Source of the DNA: Cepaea nemoralis
Lineage: Eukaryota > Mollusca > Gastropoda > Stylommatophora > Helicidae
Reading direction: 5' to 3'
DNA: 64,000 nucleotides
Assembly (NCBI GenBank): GCA_014155875.1
Contig: JACEFZ010011432.1
Coordinates: 203,501 to 267,500 of the forward strand
Within the stretch, counting starts at the first letter, position 1; each line of letters starts with the position of its first letter. The notes below the pieces were generated by a model. That model worked only from the letters and a program-made list of their open reading frames with translations. It was not told where the DNA came from and did not search any database. Shown here one piece after another: positions 1-9,484 of this stretch. Position numbers and translations under genes: made by a program.

Positions 1-177
1 TGCATGTTTCAGATGTACTTGATAATAATAATTTGAACAAAGAAGACGTTATTTTAAATCAGAAATTTGCAATTGTTGAATCTAGTAAACTGTTATGTGA
101 GCAAACTATGTAAAATAACTGTCATTAATAAAACTGTCATTACTGCCTACAAAACCTTGCGGTGTAGGGCTGAGGGA
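1..177. other. AT-rich unannotated sequence
   Basis: No coding, RNA or repeat signature is recognised here. The short open frame that crosses it runs straight into the SINE that follows and is not a gene. Confidence 0.5.
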
Positions 178-385
178 GGGAGTCTCCGTGGCGAAGTAGT
201 CAAGCCGTCTGACTCAGGCTCTGAAGGTTGTAGGTTCCATTCCGGGCAGCGTCCTTCGTATCATGAATGCATGTTTTCGGAGACACCTGAGGGTCGTCGC
301 TGGAGTTACGGAGTGCGGAAAGAGACTGAGTCATATGGGATAATAATCCGATGCAATGAAGTCGACCCTGTGTACTTTTAAGCTA
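178..385 (+). mobile_element. tRNA-derived SINE, family A
   Basis: The left part is tRNA-like. An A-box-like TGGCGAAGTAGTC lies near 189 and a B-box-like AGGTTCCATTCC near 231, the spacing expected of an internal RNA polymerase III promoter. The body and the end (CCGATGCAATGAAGTCGACCCTGT) recur in reverse at 43626-43886 and in a split copy at 32364-32890, which establishes a dispersed family. The B-box is one or two bases off consensus, so this copy is probably inactive. No target duplication was identified. Confidence 0.75.
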
Positions 386-504
386 CTTCTTTTCAAGCGA
401 CTGTGGGAGTGGGAGGAAGTGGGGGGGGGCTTGAGCCTGAGAAATTAAGGCCGCGGAGCTTCGGCAGATTGTATAGAATAATAGGTGAGGTTAACCCGGG
501 ATGG

Positions 505-640
505 TTAACCCGGTCAACAAATGCCCGCGGAAGTTGGATGTGTCGGCCGAAAGGCGCAAATATCGCAGCTCTGTTGTAAACAGGCACAACGCAATCACGT
601 CCAAAAAAAGACTCCGGATGAACGCAGAAGAAGAAGATAT
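505..640 (+). mobile_element. GAA-tailed interspersed element, 5'-short copy
   Basis: Matches the segment shared with 8834, 37020, 49430 and 54089: GGTTAACCCGGTCAACAAAT, then GTCGGCC, GTAAACAGGCACAACG, CCGGATGAACGCAG and a short (GAA)n tail. The oriented purine tail and repeated 5' shortening are typical of target-primed retrotransposition. Here the tail is only about four units long. Confidence 0.75.
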
Positions 641-724
641 AACAGGTTGCATATAATCACCATCTTGTGCCTTGACGATGTGCTTGGACAGTCAAGATTC
701 GTCATTTGGCACTATCAGCACACG

Positions 725-945
725 TATGGGGTCATTTCTGCGTTCCTGGCCCGACTGTGCCGTGTGCAAAGCCATCAAGTATGGGGTCATTTCTGTGCTC
801 TTGGCCCAACTGTGCCGTGTGCAAAGCTATCAAGTATGGGATCATTTCTGTGCTCTTGGCCCAACTGTGCCGTGTGCAAAGCCATCAAGTATGGGATCAT
901 TTCTGTGCTCTTGGCCCAACTGTGCCGTGTGCAAAGCCATCCAGA
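725..945. repeat. 55-bp minisatellite, four units
   Basis: A 55-bp unit beginning TATGGGGTCATTTCTG and ending GCAAAGCCATCAAG is repeated four times head to tail with few differences. Since 55 is not a multiple of three, the three overlapping open frames across it are by-products of the repeat. Confidence 0.9.
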
Positions 946-1094
946 TGTTTTCCTCTTTGTCTTCCCTTGCTCAGAATTCTGAAACCTATGGTATTACTTC
1001 AATGGTTAGAGACGAATTCTGTCCATATTACCATAGTTGTGGGTTCATGCGGACGATAGACTTGGCTAATGAAGACACCTTTTAATATGGGTGT

Positions 1095-1185
1095 CTAGTT
1101 GGTCATGCGTCGAAGTATAGTTGTTCCTGCAGAGAAGAACTGTCGTTGTTTGGAGGTGGCAGGTTCAAATCCTGGTCGGTGACTA
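1095..1185 (+). other. tRNA-like remnant
   Basis: A B-box-like GGTTCAAATCCTGG lies near 1164, preceded by roughly 70 bases of tRNA-like spacing. No clear cloverleaf can be drawn, so this is more likely the decayed head of a tRNA-derived SINE than a tRNA gene. Confidence 0.3.
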
Positions 1186-1309
1186 TAGCTATTAAATGCT
1201 ATGTTGTCTAGTGCGTCTTCTAATCTCTAATTCTTTCCCCTACTTCTATTAGCTCCAAACAATACCTGTGTATTAATTTTAAACATTTGCAGTAGCAATA
1301 TCATCATTA

Positions 1310-1310
1310 T

Positions 1311-1355
<45 letters not shown>

Positions 1356-1590
1356 ACTTATTACTACATGACTCACTAATATTAACTTTTGATGCGGTCA
1401 TTGTTATTAGCTATGGAAAATATACGGTACCACCGAGAGTAGAATGTAGTATACTAGAGTTGTTGTTATTATAATTATTATAATTTTATTATTGTTATTA
1501 TTACTATTGTTATTACTAATGTTATTGCATTTAACATAATCTAATAACAATAATAATTAACAATATTGGTATTACTATTGTTATTATTAC

Positions 1591-1629
<39 letters not shown>

Positions 1630-1632
1630 GAA
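1310..1632. repeat. (CA)n and (TTA)n microsatellites
   Basis: A pure CA run of about 40 bp near 1311-1350 is followed by AT-rich sequence and an imperfect TTA/ATT array ending near 1627. Confidence 0.9.
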
Positions 1633-1725
1633 GAGACATGTATTCTCTACTCACAGAGTAATCGAATAGCGTACGTACGGTGATTTGATGTCTTTGATTT
1701 TTTATCAAAGATTGTTCCACGGATG

Positions 1726-3005
1726 TATTAGAATAGATGTTCCACAGATGTGCTACAATAGATATTCCCCAGATGTGCTAGAATAGATGTTCCACGGATG
1801 TACCAGAATAGATGTTCCACAGATGTACCAGAATAGATGTTCCGCAGATATGATACAGTAGATGTTCCCCAGATGTGATACTCTAGATGCTCCACATGTA
1901 TGCCAGAAAAAATGTTCCACATATGTGCTACAATAGATGTTCCACAGATGTGTTGGAATAGATGTTCCACAGATGTGCTACAACAGATGTTCCACAGATG
2001 TGCCACAATAGATGTTCCACAGATGTACCACAATAGATGTTCCACAGATGTGCTACAATAGATGTTCCACAGATGTGCTACAATAGATGTTCCACAGATG
2101 TACTACAACAGATGTTCCACACATGTACTACAACAGATTTTCCACAGATGTGCTACAATAGATGTTCCACAGATGTGCTACAATAGATGTTCCACAGATG
2201 TGCTACAATAGATGTTCCACAGATGTGCTACAATAGATGTTCCACAGATATGCTACAATAGATATTCCACAGATGTGCTACAATAGATGTTCCACAGATG
2301 TGCTACAATAGATGTTCCACAGATGTGCTACAATAGATGTTCCACAGATGTGCTACAATAGATGTTCCACAGATGTGCTACAATAGATGTTCCACAGATG
2401 TGCTACAATAGATGTTCCACAGATGTGCTACAATAGATGTTCCACAGATGTGCTACAATAGATGTTCCACAGATGTGCTACAATAGATGTTCCACAGATG
2501 TGCTACAATAGATGTTCCACAGATGTACTACAACAGATGTTCCACACATGTACTACAACAGATTTTCCACAGATGTGCTACAATAGATGTTCCACAGATG
2601 TGCTACAATAGATGTTCCACAGATGTGCTACAATAGATGTTCCACAGATGTGCTACAATAGATGTTCCACAGATATGCTACAATAGATATTCCACAGATG
2701 TGCTACAATAGATGTTCCACAGATGTGCTACAATAGATGTTCCACAGATGTGCTACAATAGATGTTCCACAGATGTGCTAGAATATATGTTCCACAGATG
2801 TGCTAGAATAGATGTTCCACAGATGTGCTATAATAGATGTTCCACAGATGTGCTAGAATAGATGTTCCACAGATGTGCTAGAATAGATATTCCACAGATG
2901 TGCTACAATAGATGTTCCACAGATGTGCTACAATAGATATTCCACAGATGTGCTACAATAGATGTTCCACAAATGTACCAGAAAAGATGTTCCACAGATG
3001 TGCTG
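1726..3005. repeat. 25-bp satellite array, about 51 units
   Basis: Unit GATGTTCCACAGATGTGCTA plus CAATA (25 bp) is repeated for almost 1.3 kb. The edges (1726-2000 and 2770-3000) are diverged and the centre is nearly uniform, the usual pattern of unequal exchange. A variant block recurs exactly 425 bp (17 units) later, so there is a higher-order repeat. The minus-strand frame across 1728-2045 has 25-residue periodicity (three units) and is a by-product. Confidence 0.97.
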
Positions 3006-3586
3006 CTGTGTACGCTAAGCTCATCTTATATAGTCTATCGTAGCTTCGGGACATATATTATATTTAAACAATAGCCGAAGGTAATGTTTACTATTCCAAT
3101 GACAAATTTTGTGAATTAGTTTGGCCTTATTGAAAAATAAACGTTCGTGGTGTGGTAGTTGCTGGAGGTGTGTATAGAGGCAAGTATTGTCAGTTAACGC
3201 GAGAACAAGTCGCCGCTGATCGCGTTGCTTGAGGGGAACAGATTAGGAATGCAATAAAAACAAAGGAGAAAATGATTCTAGATAGGCCAGACACTTGTCG
3301 AGTGAGACGTCAGATGGCACGTGATGGTGGAAATAACCATGCGATCACGTGTACCCATGGTGGACGAATATTTACCGAGTGAATTGGTCTTTCCAATCAC
3401 AGTCGCTGACGCCGTGGATTGTAGTTAATATGTCATTTTGCAGTACAATGTAACAAACTAGCGTCTGTCAAAACGTTTAGGTGCCATTCAGTCAGTCAGT
3501 CAGTCAGTTACAAGTTTACTATAAGGGTACTGGCGACTCATTAAAGCTACTTCGAATGCGGAGGTGGCACATTATGACTTTTACAC
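3006..3586. other. unique-looking sequence without recognisable gene
   Basis: No motif, family resemblance or long reading frame is seen. A short (GTCA)n run lies near 3490. Confidence 0.5.
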
Positions 3587-3802
3587 GATGGCTTAGCTTT
3601 CCCTATTACCAGTGTTCCTCGCCATCAGGCGAACCCACTCTGACTGCTGAGGTACTTGTAATTTACGTCCCCAAGTCAAGGACGAAATTTCAACATTTTA
3701 GTAAAACTGACCAGTGTAGGGGTTGAACCCGCAACCTCGGCATCAGCACACCGGAAGTTTAAGAGCAAGCGCTCTTATCCATTTGGCCATGCTGACTTTC
3801 AC
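3587..3802 (-). mobile_element. tRNA-Leu-like SINE, minus strand
   Basis: Read on the minus strand the head is GTCAGCATGGCCAAATGGAT, followed by GAGCGCTTGCTC, a long variable-arm-like stretch and GGGTTCAACCCC (B-box). The long variable arm points to a leucine-type tRNA ancestor. The body is shared with minus-strand copies at 7866, 13352, 48848 and 55517. Pol III promoter boxes are well kept in this copy. Confidence 0.85.
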
Positions 3803-3857
3803 ATGATGATGATGATGATGATGATGATGCTGATGATGCAGATGATGTGATGATGAC

Positions 3858-3898
<41 letters not shown>

Positions 3899-3912
3899 CG
3901 ATGATGATGATG
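3803..3912. repeat. (ATG)n microsatellite
   Basis: ATG/GAT trinucleotide array with a few GCA and ACG interruptions. Confidence 0.95.
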
Positions 3913-4861
3913 TTTAATGCTACTTTAATGACCTCCCCATGGCCCAGTTAGCTCTAGTACAACCGTATCAAGTGATCTCCCTTATCGGTCTGTGAAAGTC
4001 GCGTACGGGCCGGCGTGCACCTTCGCCGCGGGTGACTGACTCCGCCGATGTATACTGTGTTCAAAAACTAAATAAACCCACATTGTTTTCCTTCCGATGT
4101 GATCACCTAAACACATCGTGATTTCTCAACGGAACTTAGGAAAAGAACGGCAAAGGGGGAGAATGTGTGCATATTTCTGGGTGGTCTGTTTTGCAACGCA
4201 ACATAAACAGGCCATGTTTTTTGCCTCCCTTTGAAACAGCATTGAGTGTGAGATATGGTGTCACGGAAAATAGTTCTTCCAAGGTATCTGGCTTTACAAA
4301 TTGTTTGATTTATTACTGTTGGTCTTTTTGTGATGTTAGTTTTACTGACATTGTTTCTCTGTAAAGCTCATTGACCATGTAATTAATTGTGAATTGAGTA
4401 CAGTATGGTCATTACCCTCTTTAGACAACAAACAGTGTGGCAGGGGAAATAATAACGGTGTACTATCATCTTGCTGTTGTTTAAAATGTTTCCTTACAAC
4501 AAGTTCAATGAAGAAATGTTCAAATGTATAAAATGTTTGTAACATTGCACATATGTCACCTACACGTCCACATGCAACGCTCTGTAAAATCACGAACAAT
4601 ACACTTTGCAGCGATTTTACCACTCAATAAAAGTTTTTAAACAAAAATATCCTATTTGTCGCTGGCTTAGTCACAGGATTATTAATCTGAGTCATGCGAT
4701 GGACCCTAATATAACTTCTCCTTTGGGGTTGAACGGGGTAGGGGTAATGGTATAGAGAAATAACTCGAATACATTATTTTGCGGGCGGCCAAAGTTTGTA
4801 CCGGTGTCAATTACCTTCGCTTGGAAGCGTGGTACACTTTTTGCAATAGGTTCGTATCCTT
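3913..4861. other. no gene recognised
   Basis: Short frames at 4167-4364 (+) and 4342-4623 (-) have no recognisable domain and read as chance frames. A run near 3930-4030 has a SINE-like base composition but no second copy in the window. Confidence 0.45.
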
Positions 4862-5320
4862 GTAAGTTAGAAAAATAGTTCTTACATGTTACATAGAACC
4901 AGTTTTAACATACGGATGCGAATTCTGGACAAATAGTAACCATGCGAAAAAAATCCCTGGACGCCTGGAGATGTGGCTTTATTTAACAATGCTGAGAATG
5001 CATTGGACAGGTCATCTGGACATTTTGTGAGAAACTAAGTCGCAAAGACAACTTATGACAAACAGCAGAAAGAGACAGTCATCATTATTTTTTGGGTCAC
5101 ATTACGAGAAGACAAAACCTGGAACAAGTTGCAACGATCGGACAGATTCGTGGACAAAGAGACAGGAAGACAGGCAGAGACAATTCCTTATGGTCTTGTA
5201 TCATGGCATGGAAGGGAGTCAACACACGAATTGATCAATTCTATCAGGGATCGCAATTTGTAGAGAAGTATGATCCCCCAGGTCTGTCGACAAGGCACTT
5301 AATGATGATGATAAGAAGGG
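4862..5320 (+). mobile_element. RTE-like LINE, 3'-terminal fragment (family J)
   Basis: Conceptual translation in shifting frames gives the C-terminal LINE signature: arginine-rich start, then YIEPVL-TYGCEFWT, a W-T/GH-RR segment and a tail ending in an (ATG)n run near 5300. The same segment occurs at 51170-51650 (+) and 14986-15420 (-). Frameshifts and stops show a dead, 5'-truncated copy. An unannotated AT-rich stretch of about 370 bp follows it. Confidence 0.65.
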
Positions 5321-5677
5321 TGGTATGCTTTTAGTTTGTTTTTTTCATGGAGGTGATTTTGTATTTTTTATTGACTTAGTTTCACTGTATTATTCATTAA
5401 CCATGTAATTATTTATAATTCTGATTTGTATTATTTTACCAGCAGTCAAAGTTAGCATCAGTGTCACTTCACTTTGCTTAGAAGCATAATATGCTTCCAA
5501 TTGACCCACACATTGTAACAAGCAACGCGGTGTGCATTGATCAGTCAATTAGTTATCATTTATACTCACTCTATCCGTATTGTTACTGCAAAACGTGTTC
5601 GTACACGTTATTGCTTAAATATTTGGGCCTGACGTTTATTACTCAACGCTTTCAAGACTTGTTCATCATCATCATCA

Positions 5678-6949
5678 TCACCATGATTGATCAATCACCC
5701 TGAAGGCATGTGATGAAGTCATGTGGTCAGTCACTCTGAAGGCTGGAGATGAAGTCATGTGGTCAGTCACTCTGAAGGCTGGAGATGAAGTCATGTGGTC
5801 AGTCACTCTGAAGGCTGGAGATGAAGTCATGTGGTCAGTCACTCTGAAGGCTGGTGATGAAGTCATGTGATCAGTCACTCTGAAGGCTGGAGATGAAGTC
5901 ATGTGGTCAGTCACTCTGAAGGCTGGAGATGACGTCATGTGGTCAGTCACTCTGAAGGCTGGAGATGAAGTCATGTGGTCAGTCACTCTGAAGGCTGGAG
6001 ATGAAGTCATGTGGTCAGTCACTCTGAAGGCTGGAGATGACGTCATGTGGTCAGTCACTCTGAAGGCTGGAGATGAAGTCATGTGGTCAGTCACTCTGAA
6101 GGCTGGTGATGAAGTCATGTGATCAGTCACTCTGAAGGCTGGAGATGAAGTCATGTGGTCAGTCACTCTGAAGGCTGGAGATGAAGTCATGTGATCAGTC
6201 ACTCTGAAGGCTGGAGATGAAGTCATGTGGTCAGTCACTCTGAAGGCTGGAGATGAAGTCATGTGGTCAGTCACTCTGAAGGCTGGAGATGAAGTCATGT
6301 GATCAGTCACTCTGAAGGCTGGAGATGAAGTCATATGATCAGTCACTCTGAAGGCTGGAGATGAAGTCATGTGGTCAGTCACTCTGAAGGCTGGAGATGA
6401 AGTCATGTGATCAGTCACTCTGAAGGCTGGAGATGAAGTCATGTGGTCAGTCACTCTGAAGGCTGGAGATGAAGTCATGTGGTCAGTCACTCTGAAGGCT
6501 GGAGATGAAGTCATGTGATCAGTCACTCTGAAGGCTGGAGATGAAGTCATGTGGTCAGTCACTCTGAAGGCTGGAGATGAAGTCATGTGATCAGTCACTC
6601 TGAAGGCTGGAGATGAAGTCATGTGATCAGTCACTCTGAAGGCTGGAGATGAAGTCATGTGATCAGTCACTCTGAAGGCTGGAGATGAAGTCATGTGATC
6701 AGTCACTCTGAAGGCTGGAGATGAAGTCATGTGGTCAGTCACTCTGAAGGCTGGAGATGAAGTCATGTGGTCAGTCACTCTGAAGGCTGGTGATGAAGTC
6801 ATGTGATCAGTCACTCTGAAGGCTGGAGATGAAGTCATGTGGTCAGTCACTCTGAAGGCTGGAGATGAAGTCATGTGATCAGTCACTCTGAAGGCTGGAG
6901 ATGAAGTCATGTGATCAGTCACTCTGAATGATTCTTGCTTGGTGTATGT
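5678..6949 (-). CDS. possible 12-residue tandem-repeat protein frame
   Basis: One minus-strand frame stays open through the whole 36-bp array, encoding (TDHMTSSPAFRV)n for about 34 repeats. It stops after a divergent last unit ending IDQSW. A stop lies just upstream (near 6950) and the first ATG falls inside the array, so a translated product would need an upstream exon. Every variable site inside the array is silent in this frame (GAC/GAT, ACT/ACG, TCT/TCA, CAC/CAT), whereas the plus frame suffers Asp/Glu changes and stops. That is suggestive of coding constraint but could be chance plus array homogenisation. No known domain is recognised. Confidence 0.2.
   Translation of the reverse strand, partial: TYTKQESFRVTDHMTSSPAFRVTDHMTSSPAFRVTDHMTSSPAFRVTDHMTSSPAFRVTDHMTSSPAFRVTDHMTSSPAFRVTDHMTSSPAFRVTDHMTSSPAFRVTDHMTSSPAFRVTDHMTSSPAFRVTDHMTSSPAFRVTDHMTSSPAFRVTDHMTSSPAFRVTDHMTSSPAFRVTDHMTSSPAFRVTDHMTSSPAFRVTDHMTSSPAFRVTDHMTSSPAFRVTDHMTSSPAFRVTDHMTSSPAFRVTDHMTSSPAFRVTDHMTSSPAFRVTDHMTSSPAFRVTDHMTSSPAFRVTDHMTSSPAFRVTDHMTSSPAFRVTDHMTSSPAFRVTDHMTSSPAFRVTDHMTSSPAFRVTDHMTSSPAFRVTDHMTSSPAFRVTDHMTSSPAFRVTDHMTSSPAFRVTDHMTSSHAFRVIDQSW
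5700..6930. repeat. 36-bp satellite array, about 34 units
   Basis: Unit CTCTGAAGGCTGGAGATGAA followed by GTCATGTGGTCAGTCA (36 bp, 12 codons). Four variable sites recur among units: GGTC/GATC, GAAGTC/GACGTC, GGAGAT/GGTGAT and one CATGTG/CATATG. Copies are otherwise almost identical, so the array is young or homogenised. It begins right after a (CAT)n run. Confidence 0.97.
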
Positions 6950-7433
6950 TTACAGCGTTCATTTTACAATGTTTGCCGGTTTTCGTTCAATGTAAATGTC
7001 ACATCTGTGATAGATAACTGGTGTGCGAATAGTGAGTAATTGAATTAAGACAGGCCTGTGTGTCCATTCTGTGATCCTTTGAAAATAAATTTCGTTCGTT
7101 CTCTCTCCACTGTCTTCCTTTCTCAGTAACTCTCTTCAGCTCAACATAAATCTATGCTCTAGCATCCTTATATGGGTCCTTTACTTAAGACACTCTAGGC
7201 ATATGTTGCTAGCCTACGTAGGCAGTGAACAAATCGTACGCGAGGTGAATTTTGGATTTGTAGTAGTCGTTACAGCAAGACAGCGGTGTGAATTTGCATG
7301 ATTGGCGGTATTATAGCCATAGAGTCTGATCTAGAAATGAGACCAGGGACAAATACTTCTGAGTACACTCCTTACTGGGGAGGGGGGGGGGGGGGGGAGT
7401 GATATTCAGTAACCGTTACACAAAGACGAGGAG
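6931..7433. other. no gene recognised; G-run near 7380
   Basis: Mixed-composition sequence with a long poly-G run around 7380-7400. No reading frame or repeat copy was recognised. Confidence 0.4.
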
Positions 7434-7610
7434 CTGCTGGCCAGGTGGCTAGAGTGTCGGGTTCTCCTTCGGGAGTCCCGGGTTCGAATCCTCGCTAAGG
7501 TGAAGGATTTTTTTGTCGAGGGCAAACTGAAAACTCTAGCCTGCACAGCTCGCGGAGACTGAACTAGCAGGCTTAAGAACAACCCCCCACACCCCCCCCC
7601 CCTCCCAGGT
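7434..7610 (+). mobile_element. tRNA-derived SINE, family D
   Basis: The tRNA-like head has an A-box-like GGTGGCTAGAGTG near 7445 and a perfect B-box GGGTTCGAATCC near 7480. It is followed by GAGGGCAAACTGAAAACTC and a C-rich end. No second copy is seen in this window, so the family assignment rests on the promoter boxes alone. Confidence 0.6.
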
Positions 7611-7865
7611 AGTTGTTAAAAAACCTGTCATTTACTGCCAATATAGTACGTTGCTATCGCTTATCGACATGGCACGTGATGATGATGAATTATTCTGTAA
7701 CACTGCGGAATATGATATGTCTATAATTCTTACCTTAGATACATTAAAATGGTCTATGCTGAGTTAGGGAGAATGAAGGTCTCCATTGATAATTCCGTAT
7801 GTCAGTTCGCCTTGCAATATGTGGCCTAGAATGTGAAGTACTACATTCCATTTTTTTTTTTTTTT

Positions 7866-8154
7866 GGCGTTAACTTTCTTTAAACTCAGGCGTAGTTCAT
7901 ATACGTGCTACTGCTTCTTGTGCACTGGACTGATTTTTGCATGTGGCCTTGCTTTTCCTATATCCAGTATCCCTCGCCATCTAGCGAACCCACTCCGACT
8001 TCAGAGGTACTTGTAATTTACGCCCCCAAGTCAAGAACGAGAAGTCAACATTTTAGACCATCTGACCGGTGTGGGGGTTAAACTGGCTACCTCGGCATCA
8101 ACAAATCGGATATTTATGAACGAGGGTTAACATCCAGCCAGCCATGTTGACCCC
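7866..8154 (-). mobile_element. tRNA-Leu-like SINE, minus strand
   Basis: Longer copy of the family described at 3587. It retains the 3' part (GCGTTAACTTTCTTT at the left) and the tRNA-like head at the right. The B-box is damaged (GGGTTAAACTGG on the opposite strand). It follows a poly-T run at about 7851-7865. Confidence 0.8.
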
Positions 8155-8470
8155 ACTTCATTCCTTGATACAGACAATGATTTGTACCATGATTTGTTCT
8201 ATTCAAAGGGACGTAACTCGATAATTAAAAATGTTTTATAATCGGTGTGCGAGCTGCTTCCCTTTGAATATTGTAAATCCGTCCTCTGCCTGTAGTGGGC
8301 TGTGCTCCATATTTATTTAAATTTCAAAATCCCCGAAAAAAAACCAAATAAATCAATCCTTCCTCCACTCAACATTCCGTGCTTTCAGCCCTATAAAATG
8401 TGACGGTTCTATCACATAACACACATATATCAGGTTTCTGGTTTTGTTTTTTTCTTTTGCTGTCGATATT
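8155..8470. other. no gene recognised
   Basis: AT-rich sequence without motif, copy or credible frame. Confidence 0.4.
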
Positions 8471-8645
8471 TACGTCAGTGCTTAATGCCTTCCGACTTCT
8501 TCCCGGCATTTGATGACTGGGTTATCCTTCTTTGGTGTCTTTTTTTTTTTTTTTAGAATCGAGCTTTACATAAGAGACCATTAGGCAGCGGGAACACCGA
8601 AGACGACCAAAGCACTCAGGTAAATAATCCAGAATTAAAGGTTTA
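8471..8645. repeat. repeat X, left copy flanking the LINE
   Basis: About 170 bp from TACGTCAGTGCT to CCAGAATTAAAGG is nearly identical to 12385-12550. The two direct copies lie on either side of the 9.2-12.4 kb LINE. The internal T-run differs in length between them. Confidence 0.85.
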
Positions 8646-8657
8646 GTTACATATCAT

Positions 8658-8840
8658 ATACAGGGACGTCGTAGTCAACACCAGCATTTTTGGCTGTTTG
8701 TGATGGCTTGACAAGTTTACGTCAAGTAGTTTGCCTTTGCTGTCTGAACCACCGGCACTTACATCATGTATAAAAAATCAACACAAGGTGGTCTGCTTCC
8801 AAATCGACTGGAGCTGTGTTTCGAATGTGGTATCCGGGAA
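8658..8840 (-). mobile_element. tRNA-derived SINE family B, minus strand
   Basis: Shares GTCAACACCAGCAT, GACAAGTTTACGT, CAGTAGTTTGCC and CCGGCAC with copies at 32057, 39962 and 62212. Its tRNA-like head (read on the minus strand) is cut off where the GAA-tailed element begins near 8834. Confidence 0.75.
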
Positions 8841-8972
8841 GGTTAACCTGGTCAACAAATGCCCGCAGAAGTCGAATGTGTCGGCCTAACGACGCAAGAA
8901 GGCAGCTCTGCTGTAAACAGGCACAACGTAATCACGTCCGAAATAAATCTCCGGATGAACGAAGAAGAAGAA

Positions 8973-9019
<47 letters not shown>

Positions 9020-9158
9020 AGAAGAAGAAGAAGAAGAAGAAGAAGAAGAAGAAGAAGAAGAAGAAGAAGAAGAAGAAGAAGAAGAAAAAGAAAGAAAAAA
9101 AGAAGAAGAAGAAGAAGAAGAAGAAGAAGAAGAAGAAGAAGAAGAAGAAGAAGAAGAA
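8834..9158 (+). mobile_element. GAA-tailed element with 200-bp expanded tail
   Basis: The same short body as at 505 and 54089 is followed by about 200 bp of almost pure (GAA)n. The 131- and 138-residue polyGlu/polyArg frames and the minus-strand polyLeu frame are translations of this tail, not genes. Confidence 0.85.
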
Positions 9159-9484
9159 TGTGGTATGAGGGATACTTCCGGTACAAATGGCGACGAAGTG
9201 ACGCGTTTATTCTTCGGGGAGACGCTGTTTAGTGTTTTCCTGTGGATTATGTGATGTTATTTCGTGTTCGTTTATTGGAAGTGTTCAAAATAAGATACGG
9301 AAGGCAGGTGGTGAATGAAATGTTGAGGGCAGTCGACTGATATTTGTTGGTTATGGTCTCAAGTTCGCGACGGCAGGCAGAGGATCTCTTTCGTGAGACA
9401 ATGGCTGCGGTCAAACGACCAGTACGGTTACTGCCATAGAGGAAAGCACCGGCAAACTACCTCTTTAAAAATGCCTAGTACATT
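9159..9484 (+). mobile_element. probable 5' leader of the RTE-like LINE
   Basis: Sequence between the GAA tail and the LINE start codon. The stretch just upstream of the ORF (CACCGGCAAACTACCTC and following) resembles leader sequence common in RTE-type LINEs. The exact 5' end cannot be fixed because no second copy reaches this far and no target duplication was found. Confidence 0.4.

Noticed and set aside
1728..2045. 105-residue repetitive minus-strand frame
   Set aside because: The 25-bp unit is out of phase with codons; the frame is open only by chance and closes in the uniform part of the array.
1725..3005. CRISPR-like array
   Set aside because: Units are contiguous with no unique spacers; this is a eukaryotic satellite.
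5901..6122. Plus-strand frame (MWSVTLKAGDE)n
   Set aside because: Unit variants create stops (TGA) and Asp/Glu changes in this frame, so it is not the one under constraint, if any.
7434..7510. Genuine tRNA gene
   Set aside because: Promoter boxes are good, but a complete cloverleaf with matching acceptor arms cannot be drawn and a SINE-like body follows.
8859..9254. PolyGlu/polyArg open frames
   Set aside because: They translate the (GAA)n tail of a retroelement; codon content is a single triplet in three frames.
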